The notes: generated by a model not told the origin, from the letters alone. Positions 35,630 to 48,772 are shown, counted from the stretch's first letter. The stretch: 64,000 nt of DNA from Deroplatys truncata (GCA_030765065.1 CM060990.1:280019341-280083340), one strand, 5' to 3'. Made by a program: numbers and translations.

Positions 35630-37091
35630 AAAAATATGGGACTGACATTGCTGACTCAGAAGAAGATGGAGACTGTAACTCACTCATAAGTCATGACAGC
35701 AATAACTTGGTAAGGTACAAAGATTATGTTCCTAGCTCTTCTGATGAAAGTGCTACAGATACTTTTCAGCTTATTTCTCCTGTTATAAGTAATGAATCAC
35801 TGTGCAAGAAAATTGAAGAAGCAAAAACTAAAACAAAACACTATCAATATATCGATGACTTAGTGCACACATGTATTAAATACATTTTTGGGGTAAAATG
35901 AGTTAAGTATGAAATTGTAACCATTCAATGTATTACTTTCCTGATTACAGATGTGATAAGTGAGAACCATGCATTTTCGTACTCTTTCTATTATGACAGA
36001 TGTAATTACTGTACTGGCACGCACAAATGAGGTAAAGGTGTTAACCATTTTTGTGTACTTAAACAGCCAGCTGGCCAAATGTGTTAAGTGCTCAGTTACA
36101 ACATTTGTGTTTTAAAGTTTTCAGCAATGTATACTCTTTCAACATGTGTACTCCCTGTTGGTGGCATATACTCATTGTTGGTTTGGCAGCTAGATAGCAC
36201 TTCTCAGCTGTGTATTGCAATTACTAAGTTTGATTTGCAGAGGATAAAATGAGTTTGCAAGCTAAAAGGCTAGTTGAAATGATGTTAGCTAATAATGAAG
36301 CATCTACTACTGCACAAGGTAAGTCTACAACATTCAGTTTACATGTTTTTAAACTGATACACAATGTAAAGTTGAACAGTGAGGGATTGTTCGTCTCCGT
36401 ATATGGTTTAGCCTTTAATACCTTTATTATTTTCAGAAATACACTAATGTTTAAAATAATAGTTAACAATGCTGTCAACTACAAGGATATAATATAAATG
36501 TTGCTAGTTTGTCAGAATTTATTACCTAAACATACCTACCATACCAGAACCTCTGCATGCCACAATCAAGCGAAAAAGAAAGCACATGAAAGTCTACACA
36601 ACTCGCAAATTGGTACTCTCTTGATCTCAGCAGCCAAAATGAATCTTTCCCCATATCAAGTTACAGCAATGCATTAGGAAGACTTCGATAATTTAAAGGA
36701 ACTAGTGGGGAAAGTAGTAAACAATGTCACTGCCACAATTAATGCTGAAAAGGTTAACTGGCTGAAGATTAAATGGATCAGATTGCAGAAGAATAAACCT
36801 ACTGTTATTCTGTTCAAATATGACCTCTCATAAGATTTATTTTATGACATAGATATAGGTATGCCAAGAAAAAAGACAAGAATACAGGAGAAAAGGCTAC
36901 CGGATTGAGTGGATGTTTCTTTGAAACTTGCATATAGCAAACAGCTACCTATAAGTGAAAAGAAGAAGAAAGATCTCTTATCCTTGTTACAAAGCAGGGT
37001 GATCGCTGAAGAATACAGACATTTCATTGAGGAAATTCCAACTGCCAAACAATTTACAGAGGTTTCAGAAGAGGAAGGTGAAGAAATGTAA
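35630..37091 (+). pseudogene. DUF7869-type element protein, relic copy 1 (N- and C-terminal parts)
   Basis: An exon-like piece at 36,249-36,318 reads MSLQAKRLVEMMLANN and ends at a strong donor (CAAG|GTAAGT), with an acceptor-like TTGCAG just upstream. At 36,530-37,091 the C-terminal half is visible: FDNLKELVGKVVNNVTATIN, NAEKVNWLKIKWI, then PISEKKKKDLLSLLQSRVI and EEYRHF to a stop at 37,091. This KKKDLL tail is, to my knowledge, typical of a repetitive insect protein family carrying DUF7869, probably a transposable-element product. The acidic open stretch at 35,707-35,901 may be upstream coding. There are stops near 36,677 and 36,907. Function is unknown. Confidence 0.6.
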
Positions 37092-37459
37092 ATTAATGTA
37101 TGTGAAAAAAAATTATTGTGCAGCAATTTTAATCACAAGTTTAAGATTTTCACTCTATTGTCCTAATGCGCAGATGTGATAAATGCAGTTAGTTTCGGAA
37201 GCAAGTGTATTAAAGCAGACACAACTATAACTTCAAGAGATTATTGTATCCTATACATTGTTACATCTCACTGTTCTTGGCAGAAAATTAACAACAATAC
37301 AGCAATGAATTAAGATTGAATTTTGATACTTAGTTTCTAAAATCATATGTTTTATTCTTTGAAATACAGTTTTGAAACTTAAAATGAAATTTTTTCAAAA
37401 CTTAGGAGTGTGTCCTTAACACATGTGTGCACTAAGCCATCAATATGTCATTATAACAG

Positions 37460-39070
37460 GAAAAGAAATAAAGAAAATGGAAATAAAACCCTTGGACCAA
37501 ACTGTCTAAGATGCAGGGTAAGAATCCCTTTTAATGTCAACTGCACCTTATTCCATACATGTTGATGCTTGGGAGAATATACTAAAAATAGCACATATAG
37601 AAAATTTCATAGAAATCAGTTACAGAAAGGTATCTAGAGAAAGAAAATGTTGAAACAAAAGAGACATTACAAATACATTTCATCTTCAGATTGATAGTGC
37701 GAGAGTAAAAGCTTGTTGAGGCTGCTACAAGAAGATGTAATATGAGTCAGATGTTTGTATCTAATGCAGTAAAGCAAAAGCATATGGAAACTTCAGTAAT
37801 ATCTCAAAATGAGAAACGAAGTCGCATTGTAGGCAGAAAGCATCTTGATGAAGTGATGGCTTCAGTAGTGTAACATATCACATCCTTCCCATCTTACGAG
37901 TCACACTACACAACATCCTCGGATCAGGTACCTAAGCATTCAAAAAGTGTGTCATTGTATTTTGAAAACTATCCTAACACAGTGTCTCAAAAGATTTATG
38001 CCCAAAGAAAATTTCATAAATTGAATCTGAGCTTGGAAGTTCAAGTAGATACGTAATACATGAAAATTAAATGTTCAAGTGGCCCAATGGAAAGGGAACA
38101 AGCTGAGTCAAAATTAAGTTGCAACCACCAACTCTAACTGATATGTCCTACTACTAGAATGATAAAGCACTTTATAAACAAATCCGTTCAATGAAAGACT
38201 CTACTTTTAAATTACTGCAGTGTCTTCCAACTCCTTGAATGCCTTACTTTCATTCTATAAGCACCAGCGATATATTTATAATCTGACTACTCGTGATAAA
38301 GGCACAGGGGAAATTATATGTAGCTCGAGGGAAAAGGTTTACATGGTGCAAATCAGACTGCAAGGTGTTTGTGTCTTGGGGTACTAAATGAGGTTACTAA
38401 AATAGTTCTGTACTCTGATGCATATGGGGGACAGAGCAAGATTCACACGTAAGTGCTATGTTGTATTATTCATGCAAAATAAATTATCATTGGAAGTCAT
38501 TAACCACACATTTATGGTCAGCGGAGACAGTCATGTGGAGTTTGTGATGCAGATTGTGTACAAATTAAGAAACAAAAGAAAAAGGAATATTCAGTTTCAC
38601 ACCCATATGACTGTTTTCAACTTGTTGGAACCTTAGGAAAGAAGAACTAATTTATTGTAAATGACATGACACATGATATTTTTTTTTTATTTTGAATTAC
38701 TGTTACAATCATCTTTGATTCTGAGGAAGAAAGACTCAACTGGTGAACCCTTCAAATAGCAGGAGATAAAATGGTTCCAGAACACAAAAAGCTCTGCAGA
38801 TATTCTTAAGAACAGTTTGGATGAAAATGACAGCTTCAAATCTTTGTTACTTTTTAAAAAGGTATCCCTAACCCAGTACTGAAACACAGAACATACTATG
38901 CTACTAGTCTTCCATCTCTAAAAAAAGAAGAAAGACTTACTTAGCCTGCTGCTAATTATCAGGCAAAACATCCATGACTTCTATAGAGATACAAAGATCA
39001 GCAATACAGTAGAGTACAGCCTGTGTAGCATTAAGGGATTTGAAAAACATTAAGCTACTTCTCAGTAAAA
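37460..39070 (+). pseudogene. DUF7869-type element protein, relic copy 2
   Basis: Ordered plus-strand fragments: IVGRKHLDEVMASVV and HITSFPSYESHYTTSS (about 37,828-37,920), KSVSLYFENYPNTVSQKIY near 37,945, SFYKHQRYIYNLTTRDKG (about 38,250-38,305), YSDAYGGQSK (about 38,413-38,442) and a C-terminal KKEERLT near 38,922. YSD-x3-GGQ and FYK-x5-YNLT are blocks I associate with DUF7869 proteins. Stops and frameshifts interrupt it throughout. With copy 1 it shows two head-to-tail relics of one family, or one copy broken by rearrangement. Confidence 0.6.
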
Positions 39071-40635
39071 TATTAATTATGCAAGCATCACTAAAATAAC
39101 ATATTTTGAAGTTTTCTACTTACAATATTTATTTGTCATTAATTTTACAATCTTCAATTTATATTAATTGCATACATTCTATACATGTATATTTCTGTTT
39201 GTAATAAAATGATACTTTTCTTTAATTACCATGATTCTCTGTCTTACTTTTTTTATATATACGATCATATTAGTACAAGTCAGTTTCCACTTATAAATTT
39301 CAAGGTACAAAGGTACAAGTCATTTAATTTTGGAAATATGAACCTTATTATGCATTTCTTATATATAACTTTAAGGTAGCCAAATACAGCAATTAAAACT
39401 AATTTTATAAAAAAAATTTATATTCAAAGTTTGTTGTCAAACAGTTTTTTGGCTCTCCTGTAAAACTGTTTCCTGACTTGTACTCTTATGATCGCTCCAT
39501 CACCAGCTAAGAGCTACAAATGCAATTGCTAGCTTCAATGTTGAAGTCACTGCTGGCCGGATGTATTTGGAGATTATATTGTCAGACAGCAAGATGGTTT
39601 TTTATTGTAAAATTTCACAATTATTAAACAAGGGTTAATTATGAACCTCAGACTTCTGGATTGATGATAATGGGAGTGGGGATGCAAAATGTATCTGCAG
39701 AGGTCACAGCATAGGGCAGTGTGACCCCCCTATCATACTCATTTTTAAGGGTAATTAAGGGATCCCTATTTTATATGTTAGTCATTCCCTTTTTATATAG
39801 TTGTTCACAAAGCACATGCACACTCATACACATTGATGCCTTGATCACAAATGAAATGTAAAAGGTTGGTTTCATACAACACTATTGTATCAAAATGCAA
39901 ACACCTTTGGTTTCAGAGGAGACTGTTTGTGCTGTTTGCAAAATCTCCAACTGTGACATTTTTGTAAATTTCAGAATGGCGCTAAGGATAGTAGGGAAAA
40001 AAGTTTCTTCACATAGTTGGTAATTATTTATAGACCAACTGAACTCCTATAAATAGCTGAATGTTTGAAGTTAAAAGATATGCCCTGTGAATGCTTAAAG
40101 AAGTTGAGTACTATTGTTCACTGTTATTGATCAGCTATACGCTCAACTGTTCTTATAGATCATTAGTATAAGGTCATGTATATTGGAGCGTGACCAACAA
40201 ATAGTAGGTTATAGTCTTGCCTTGGTTCTCAGAGCAGTTGGTTGGTTCTCTCTGGCTGTGTTTATCTCATGCATCAGAAACTACCACAGGTTATTCATGG
40301 TGCTGGTCTTAACATTCCTGCTACACGTACACACAGTTTGGATAAAACCTTGAAGATGCAGCCTAACTCGTTCCTTCAAAGCTTAATCGCTTGTGCTCAT
40401 ATCCCTTATCTATGTTGATGTAAATGCTATTAAATTCTTACCATGGTTACTGTGGGTGTTACACATAGTGCAAAAACTGTTGAAGGCAGCATAAAGTAAG
40501 GTACAAGTAGGTTATTTTAGTATTGGCTGTCCTTTTAGTTGAAAGTTTCCTAATACATGTATTTGAATGTTGTGAAAAATGGAACTTGTAAAGTGTAATT
40601 CCTTGTTTTGTTTCTTTTAGAAATGATGTAGTCCT
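39071..40635. other. Unassigned A+T-rich sequence
   Basis: Nothing recognised. Confidence 0.4.
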
Positions 40636-40745
40636 GCAGCACAAGTCTGCTGTTGGAAGAGTATGAAAAGAAAAGGGATGCCTTCAGGGACTCAAAGGAA
40701 AAGAATAAGATATGGTGGGATGAGCTGTCTGAAGTGAAGAATTTT

Positions 40746-40793
<48 letters not shown>

Positions 40794-41335
40794 CACAAAA
40801 TTGGTTTTGCACATACATAACTAATAATGACTTGAAGTTTTAAGACTATCTATAAATATTACATGAAAACACTCACACACTGTTGTGAATACTAATAGCT
40901 GGTTTTACTTTTCAATATTAGACCACAGGGAACATGTGCGACAGGAAATTCCAGAACTCAAATGCATTTGTATAGATTAACGATGCAACATACTCATCCT
41001 GTGCTGTCTACTTGGGAATATTACGACTGATTTGTTGAAATTTTTGCTGCAGAAGAGACAGTCAACCGAGGAACATTATTTCATCCAGTATTACAGATAG
41101 ACAAGTAACTATGTGTGATATTCTGCCTGCAGTGGAAACTCCAACAAATGAGTGGAATATCCCAGGTGCCTTTCCAAAATAAAAGAGGTGCAGGAGACTC
41201 CAGCTGCACAAAGGTGCTTAAGGAAATGGAGTCTCAAAGGCTGGAAGAAATATGCAAATTGCTTAAGGCACTAAAGAAATTGCTGAAAGTATGAGGAAGA
41301 GAAACCAAAACCTAAAATAAAACAAAATATACTTA
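40636..41335 (+). pseudogene. Myb/SANT-like DNA-binding domain relic
   Basis: At about 40,645-40,750 the plus strand reads SLLLEEYEKKRDAFRDSKEK and KIWWDELSEVKNF, matching the first helices of the Myb/SANT-like (MADF-type) domain found in insect Harbinger accessory proteins and host regulators. A (TA)n tract interrupts it. At about 41,008-41,100 STWEYY and FVEIFAAEETVNRG resemble the post-domain linker of the same proteins. A charged helix-like tail follows (ESQRLEEICKLLKAL, about 41,225-41,270). Frames differ between pieces. It may be a Harbinger partner protein or a retrocopy. Confidence 0.5.
40749..40790. repeat. (TA)n microsatellite
   Basis: About 20 TA units inside the Myb/SANT-like relic. 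Confidence 0.95.
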
Positions 41336-41381
41336 GGCAATTTCTAGAAGGGCTTTAAAAATATTTCAAAACACTGACATA

Positions 41382-42380
41382 CGAGGCGTATTCCAAAACT
41401 CAGGTCCGGTGAACAATATTTAACGGATGGTAGGCCTGAATGACGTTTCACGCCTGCAGCGCTGTCTACCGAGTTCTGAGGAACCTACCGCAGTGTTAGT
41501 GTGACGTAGTAGGCGTTTGCCAGTTGGTGAGAGCAGATCGCAATGGCCGCGACAATCGTAGACCCGCCAGTTGTGAAGTGCGCGGTGTTATTAGTTTTTT
41601 GCTGACAAAAGGATCGTCAGTTGCGGACATCCATCGTGAGTTATGCCTCGTGTATGGGGCGGACATAATGAGTAACAAACAAGTTCGACACTGGTGACGA
41701 GAGTTTCGAAATGGCCGCACAAATGTGCACGATGAACAGTGGTGGGCTTAGTATTCGGATCGACGACATCGTTTTCAAGTGAACCAAAAACCTCGAAGTG
41801 ATCGGCGTTTGACGATTAGTGGTCTGGCTGATGAATTCCTAAATGTTGCTCGAACCTCACTTTACAGAATTGCAACGAACAGCTTGGACATCGGAAACTT
41901 TGTGCGAGGTGGGTGCCAAAACTGCTCACCGGTCAGCACAAAGAGCAACGTATGCGTAGTGCACGATAGTTTTTGAAGCGCTATAGAAAAGATGTAAATG
42001 GTTTGTTTTTCCACATTGTTACGGACAACGAGACATGAATAGCGTACATCAACGCAGAATCGAAACAACAGTCAATGCAGTGGCGCCGTTCCGCTTCACC
42101 CGAACTAAAAGGGTTTAACCAATCGCCGTACACGAATCGCAACATGATCGCTTCCGTGTTTTGGGACAGAAAGGGCGTCCTTTTGATTGATTTCATGGAC
42201 CGTGGGTCAATAATTACAGCTGACGTGTAGTGTGCAACGCTTACCAAACTGAGACGTGCGATCCAAAATCGACACCGCGGGAAACTGTAGTCTGGCAACA
42301 TTCTCTTGCACGACAACGCACGCCCGCACACCGCTGCCAAAACATCAGTGAAATTGTTAAGGAACTGGGATGTACAAGTG
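41382..42380 (+). pseudogene. Mariner element truncated at its 3' end
   Basis: After TA the left terminal repeat reads CGAGGCGTATTCCAAAACTC. The transposase starts near 41,543 (MAATIVDPP). Visible blocks: FLLTKGSSVADIHRELC, SNKQVRHW with REFRNGRTNVHDEQ (helix-turn-helix region, about 41,590-41,735), HIVTDNET with IAYINAESKQQSMQWRRSA (first catalytic Asp, about 42,015-42,090) and LLHDNARPHTAA (second Asp, about 42,297-42,335). Several stops and frameshifts separate them. The third Asp block and right terminal repeat are absent because polB sequence of a Polinton begins at about 42,380. Confidence 0.9.
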
Positions 42381-44253
42381 AGCGGGTGGAAGTAATTCCT
42401 AGTTCTGAAGAAAGCTATATATTATTCTCCAAGTATGTAGGAGATATAAACTTCGGTTTGTAGGTAGTTTTCGGTTTCTCAGTACAAGCTTGGATAATCT
42501 GGTGAAGAATCTAACATCGTATCCTGAAACACTGAAACACTTCGGAGACGATAACATGAAGTTAATGACACGTAAGGGTGTATTTCCCTATGATTACGTC
42601 ACTTCATGGGACGTCTTGAACGAAACCTGCCTGCCTCCTAAGAACTACTTCTACAATAAATTGAATGAAGAAGAAATTAGTGATGCTGACTACGATCACG
42701 CCAGAAATGTATGGGAGCTGTTTAATGCAAGAAACCTAGTTGAGTACAGCGACCTCTACTAAATATCTGATGTACTTCTTCTAGCTGATGTCTTTGAGAC
42801 ATTTAGAGATCAAACACTCAAAAAACATAAAGTCGACCTTGCTCATTATTTTACCCCTCCAGGACTTACATGGGACGCCATGTTGCTGTATACAGGAATT
42901 CAGCTGGAACTGTTGCAAGATTATGATCAACTACTCATGGTGGAATCCGGTATAAGAGGAGGTTTATGTCAAGTCTCCCACCGTTATGCCGAAGCAAACA
43001 ACGCCTACATGGAGAAGTATGATCCGTCGTGACCAACCCAAATCATTACATATGAGGACGCTAATAACCAATATGGGTGGGCCATGTGTCACGCACTCCC
43101 TTATGGTGGATTTGAGTGGATATCACCTGAAAAAATCGACTTAGAAAGACTACAAGAAGATGATCCTCATGAATATATATTAGAAGTCGATATCGAGTAT
43201 CCTGCAGAACTTCACGATCTGCATAATGATTTACCATTCCTGCCTGAGTGTCTGATACCAAAGGATTCGACTACAAAGAAGCTAATTCCTCATCTTGGAC
43301 CTCGAAAGAAGTATATAGTACATTACATGGCTTTGAAGCAAGCTCTTAGTCATGGACTACGACTTACAAAAATCCATCGTGTGCTACAATTCCGACAGTC
43401 ACAGTGGTTAAACCGTATGTGGAATTTAACAACAGACTACGTCAAAAGGCTGAAAATGATTTTGAGAAGGATCTCTACAAACTGTTCAACAATGCTATGT
43501 TTGGAAAAACAATGGAAAACCTTCGTAATCGTGTGGATATACGGTTGGTGACATACGAGAGGACTCTGGAAAAGATAATTGCAAAGCCTACGTTTATCGA
43601 TCGAACAATATATGCCGCCAATCTAGCTCCTGTGCATATGGCCTCTCGTCAGATCGTGTTCAACAAGCCTATATACATCGGTATGAGTGTGTTGGATATC
43701 TCCAAGACATTAATGTACCACTATCATTATGATGTGTTACTGCCACATTATGGATCTGAAGCTGATGTATATGGACACTGATTCGTTCATTCATCGTGTG
43801 ATTACTGAAGATGTGTACCAGGACATGCTACGTTTTCTCGAACACCTAGATACAGCTGATTACCCTGTCAACCATATATGCTATTCAGCTCTAAACAAGA
43901 AGGTGTTGGGAAAATTTAAAGATGAGGCTAATGGTAAATTCATCCAGCTCTTTGTCGGGCTACGACCTAAGATGTATGCACCAGATATCCATGGCTCAAT
44001 GATAAAAAAGATTAAAGGCATTAAACGTAGTGCTATTAATCAGTACATTGCATTTGAGAGTTATGCTGACTGTCTTAAAACCGGAGAAATCATCAGAATA
44101 CCCATGAATCTGATCCTGTCTCGGGAGCATGCTCTTGCCACAGTGCAAGTGAATAAAATCACATTGACTCCGTTTGATGATAAAAGGGTTATTGCTGAGG
44201 ATGGAATAACGACATATGGGTATGGACATTACAGCATTACAACCAGCGCTTAA
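42380..44253 (+). pseudogene. Polinton DNA polymerase B, partial
   Basis: This is the C-terminal half or more of the protein-primed family B polymerase. The palm signatures expected of the family are visible: a D-x2-NQYG block near 43,060, the NNAMFGKTMEN block near 43,490 and the MYMDTDS block near 43,765. The N-terminal exonuclease part is missing. It is broken, with several breaks. In life such a polymerase would copy the element's own linear DNA. Confidence 0.9.
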
Positions 44254-44449
44254 AAGAATGTAAGTCAAAAATAAAGATTTTCCCGTGAGTCTACAATCTT
44301 AAAAATGAAGGTTATCCGTGTGCTGTGTATGCATGTAGATGATGAGAGGAACGTTTCGGATTGGTCAGGTTAATCTAGGCTAGGCTCTCGTACTTATTGT
44401 CTAAGTTATGAAGGATGAATTAGTATTAGATTGCCTTAGCAATGGGTTG

Positions 44450-44665
44450 GTTACGTGTTGTTCTTACGTTTTGTTACGTGGTTACATGGTTGGAGTGTGT
44501 TATGTCGTGTGACGTTTCTGGTTACGAGATATCACGTGATGTTGCGTGGTTACGTGCTTAAGTTGCTTAGTGTGACGTCTTGTCATGCTGTTATGTTACG
44601 TTGTGTTACGTCTTGTTACGTGGTTACGTTTGTTGGTTACGTCTTGTTATGTGATTATGTTAGAT
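44450..44665 (+). repeat. GTTACGT-rich array (second copy)
   Basis: Homologous to 17,507-17,690, including the lead-in CTAGGCTCTCGTACTTATTG shared at about 17,443 and 44,380. Confidence 0.8.
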
Positions 44666-44879
44666 GATAGGAATGAATAGACAATGAGAAGATCCAGAGC
44701 ATGCAAGGTGGCGGGATAGGCTAGACGTATACTTCGCTGTAAACCGATATACAGTTTGTCCCTCTCCGTCTCGCGCACTACTGTTTAACATATAAAAAGT
44801 TTGTAAGGTTTAGAAAAAAAAGTATATAAAAGTGTTGTAACGTTGGATGAGAACTGTTTTATAATCTAATTACTCTCTA

Positions 44880-46390
44880 TATTACCGTATAAATCTACAT
44901 TCCTCCGCCTTCTTCAACCCCTGTCTATCCTTGTATCTCTCCCGTTTTCCATATTTCTCCCATATAAATGCATACTCTACTCCTCAACCCCTCTCTAGAC
45001 TAGCACTTCTCCTCGTATTTCCCCCGCTCTCATATAAATGCATTTCCTCCTTGAAGACTCTCTCAACCTAGCACCTACCTTCGTTTTCCTCGTCTCTCCA
45101 TATAAACGCATACCCTTTCATTCAAACCTCCTAGCCTAATACCTCTCTTCGGCTTGCTAGCTCTCCCATATAAAAACGCCATATTCTACCCTTCAAGTTC
45201 TGTATGATCTAGTACCTCTCCTCGTATCCCCTCCTCCTTCAGCATCTGTCTAGTCCAGCACCTCTTCTCGTATTCCATATCTCTCCCGTATAAGCCTATA
45301 TTCCCCTCCTTAAGCATTTGTCTAGCCTATTATTTGTTCACGTTTTCGCTATCTTTCCCATAAAAGTCATGCTCCACACCTCAAACCCTGTCTAGCCTAA
45401 CACTTCTCCTCATATTCATCTACCTCTCTCATATAAGACGCATTCCCGTACTTCAACTGTCTAGCCTAGCATTGATCCTCGTATTCCCTATCTCTCGCAT
45501 ATAAACGCCTACTCTATCATTCAAACCTCCTAGCCTAATACCTCTCCTCGGTTCGCTATCTCTCCCATATAAAACGCCATATTCTACCCTTCAAGTCCTG
45601 CTTAGTATAGCATCTTTCCTTGTATTCCCTATCTCTCTCGTATAAAGCGTATCCCTCCCTCCTTTAGCATCTGACATTTTCCTCCTTGAGCCGTCGCATC
45701 TGCCCTCGTTTTCCCTATCCTTTCCCATATAAACGCAAAAGTGGCCCAGCTTCTGTCTATCATACCATCTGTCCCCGTTTTCCATATATTCCTCATATAA
45801 GCGTATACCCTACTCCTTAACCTCTGTCTACACTAGCACCTCCCCTCGTATGCCCTATCTCTGTCGTATAAAGCATATCTCCCTTCCTTCAGTCCCTGCT
45901 CTACTTCGGAACTCTCCTCGTTTTCCCTATCTTCTCCATATAAACGCATTTTTGCTCCTTGAAGGTTCTCTCAAACTAGCATATACCCTGTTTTCCTCGT
46001 CTCTTCATATAAAAAGCCATACTCTACCCTTCAAACCCTGAATAGTCTAGTACCTCTCCACGTATCCCCTATCTCTCCTGTATATAATTTCGTATTCCCC
46101 CTGCTTCAGCATCTGTCTATCCTAGCATCTGTTCACGTTTTCCCTATCTTTCCCATATAAATGCATATTCTACATCTCAAACCCTATCTAGTCTAACACT
46201 TCTCCTCGTATTCCCCGTGTCTCTCATATAAAGCACATCCTCATTCCTTCAACCTCTATATAGCCTAGCATCGATCCTCGTAGTCCCTATCTTCCCCATA
46301 TGAACGCATTTTCCTCCGTGAACCGCCGCATATACCCTCGTTTTCCCTATCCTTTCCCATATAAACGCAAAAACTGTGCCAGCTTCCCCC
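44880..46390 (+). repeat. About 68-bp TATA-bearing minisatellite (second copy)
   Basis: Same unit as 17,885-18,850, with more than twenty units, most holding CATATAAA or CGTATAAA after a CTCTCC-rich run. It continues well past the point where the first copy switches into its inverted arm. Confidence 0.85.
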
Positions 46391-46574
46391 TATATAAACT
46401 ACTCATATAGAAAATGAATATGCTGCTGACAAAGAATATGCAATTACAGTTTTAGAAGCTACTCCTGTATTCCAAAGGAATACATCATATCTCGTAATAT
46501 CACACGCGTAGGTTTAATATAGTCCTAGAATTTTTCGCATTAGCATATAATATTAAAGGCCAGCCCACCAATAC

Positions 46575-46995
46575 CGATTTCAGGCACCGTGGTGTAGAGG
46601 GAGGGTAAAGTCAGCAGACCTGAACCAAGCACATGCTTCTTCCTTCCAGTAAAGAACGTAGAGGCTAGAGGGTGTACAACAGAGGAGGGACACCTCGAAC
46701 ACTGCGATCTACGGGAGATCTATTCCGGATACTATCCCCAGGAGGAAGGGATGAAGTGAATGAAGCACAGGAGGCTACAGACTGCAGACAGACAGGCCAC
46801 AGTGACACCAGGAAGTCCCTAACAATTCCTGGCTCGAAGATCCGACCCACTTTGGAGCTGCCCAGAGAGAGCGATGGACGACCCGCCAGTCAAGCAGCCC
46901 TCCAGTGTCCACGAGGAATACTCTTTCTTTTGAGCAAGCATCCGCGCTATCTACCCGGCACTGCCATATGCACGAAACCTAGAAGGATACGTGAA
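46575..46995 (+). mobile_element. Dispersed repeat, same family as 16.4 kb
   Basis: It matches the minus strand of 16,390-16,645 over 46,735-46,990. The region upstream (GGCACCGTGGTGTAGAGGG) could be a decayed pol III head. The open frame at 46,672-47,016 crosses the repeat and is not regarded as a gene. Confidence 0.65.
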
Positions 46996-48594
46996 ACATT
47001 AGGAGGAAAGGAATGAAAGGCAAATGTTGTGATTCCTTCCAGTAAAGAGTGGATATTTCCTGGCAAGTTCCCTGTTGATTAACAATGGCGGGAGAGTGGG
47101 ACAGTGTCACTCATCTCCGTATTACACTGTTGCGACATCCATTAGTGTATTATTCGATAACGATTGCACCGAGATGGATAATGACTGTTCTTTAAACATA
47201 CAATTGTGCTGGTTTTGTACACGAACTATGAAAATGACCCTCTGCATCATCACAATACATGAAGCAGTTACTTTAATTTTACACTATTTGTTAACAAGTG
47301 GTACCAGCTTTCAGTTGACTGTCACAACTTATATTGCGGTAATAAATACGTAAATGAATGTTTATATGGGTTTTTCATTGAGACTTTAAAGAAAGTGTGT
47401 TAAAATAAATGTAGTCATATAAATACTTCTTCCAATGTATATTTATCACGCTTCTATGCGTTTTATATTGTGATTATACCTTCTATACAAATTTATAAGC
47501 TGGTTTGTTTCTTTTGCTTTTCCCTCTTTCTTTCTTTGCTTATAACTGAATAAAGGATGAAAATGCTGTATTTAATAGTATACAAATAAACCGAATAAGA
47601 CTTCACACATTATTCGTTTTCAAAGCTTTACTTTTTTCCTACAAAATGAATTCCTCTAATACCTAGCTTGTTGACCTTTTGCTGTCATAGAATGGCCCTG
47701 CATTTTGAAAAATTGTGCTGAATATCTACTCATTAAGAACTTCTTGCGCATTTCCTTTATAACGATCCGTCTAAATAGCAATGTGCACAACCAGTCATCT
47801 TCATAATTTCTCTGTCCATTTAGAATAGAAGGTCGCTAACTTAGTTGGAGCATAAACCATATTATGAAATTATGTTTGCCACCAGCTCATATAATAACGA
47901 TTTTCCCATGTAGGTCACCTTGGAATAATTTTGAACCAGTATCGTACCAGTTCAACTTTACGCATAACCGTTTCACTGTCACATACTGTGCGTTCAAACG
48001 ATGTGGTGCAATGAAAGACCCCATGCTCAGAGATTGACCGCATCAGTAGGGGTTAGATAACATATTTTTTAATTCAACGCATGAAAGCTAAATGCTACAA
48101 AAGAACGTTATGGTCGAAAGGCTGGAAGTGATTGTAGGTACTCTTCTGGTGATACCTACACACAGGTCGATACTGGTTAACCAGAAAAGACCCCTGGGCT
48201 ATACCTCTACATGGGTTAATAGCTGTACGAGCCTTGCACCCAAAAAGTTAGGCAGATGGAACTCCTAAGAGTATGATTACACGTTTACTGAGGAACTGCA
48301 TTACGATTGTTTGTCTCTGTTACTTCATTATCAATGGCCTGGATATGTATGTAAGTGACCAAAGATTCCTACATTTTGAGAGCTTGTATATAAAGAGCAC
48401 TGTAAAGATAATTACTGCAACATTTACACTTATGAAGAAACAACCCACTTAAGAAGAGTATTGGGGTGGAAAATGAAGTCGATCACACTTTTGAACCGCT
48501 GCAGCGGCAAGATTAATCGCTTCCTGACATACGTAAACACCATCAGTTAACACTTTAAAGCGTGTACATTTTATGCTATTGAAAATCATGAAAT
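46996..48594. other. Unassigned sequence
   Basis: No gene, RNA or repeat was recognised. Confidence 0.4.
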
Positions 48595-48772
48595 CATCCC
48601 AGTCATCACTACATTTCATTTCTTTCTTCTTCCTCACCGTCATACCAGTCATTGGGCTAATCACCCATCCTGTATATGCTGTGATCCAGAGTTTGCTTGC
48701 TACTTGACAGGCTGCTGACATAAGGCATTGGTTTGTAAGTCCTTGGTGGTGTAAGTCCTACAAAAGGGATCG
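48595..48772 (+). mobile_element. SINE 3' fragment
   Basis: It resembles the 3' half of the SINE at 34.65 kb: ATACCAGTCATTGGGCTAAT with CACCCATCCTG, then GGTGTAAGTCCTACA. It is 5'-truncated and diverged, and directly precedes another SINE. Confidence 0.75.

Larger units (their letters stand above)
42380..46400 (+). mobile_element. Polinton (Maverick) fragment, second copy
   Basis: It comprises a long polB portion, a GTTACGT array and a long TATA-bearing minisatellite, in the same order as the interior of the Polinton at 12.5-22.5 kb. No inverted arm or target duplication was found at either side. The left border is the mariner junction and the right border fades at the end of the minisatellite. 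It is broken, with several breaks, and keeps more of polB than the first copy. Confidence 0.85.

Noticed and set aside
46672-47016. 114-codon frame
   Set aside because: It crosses a dispersed non-coding repeat whose other copy (16.4 kb) does not keep the frame.
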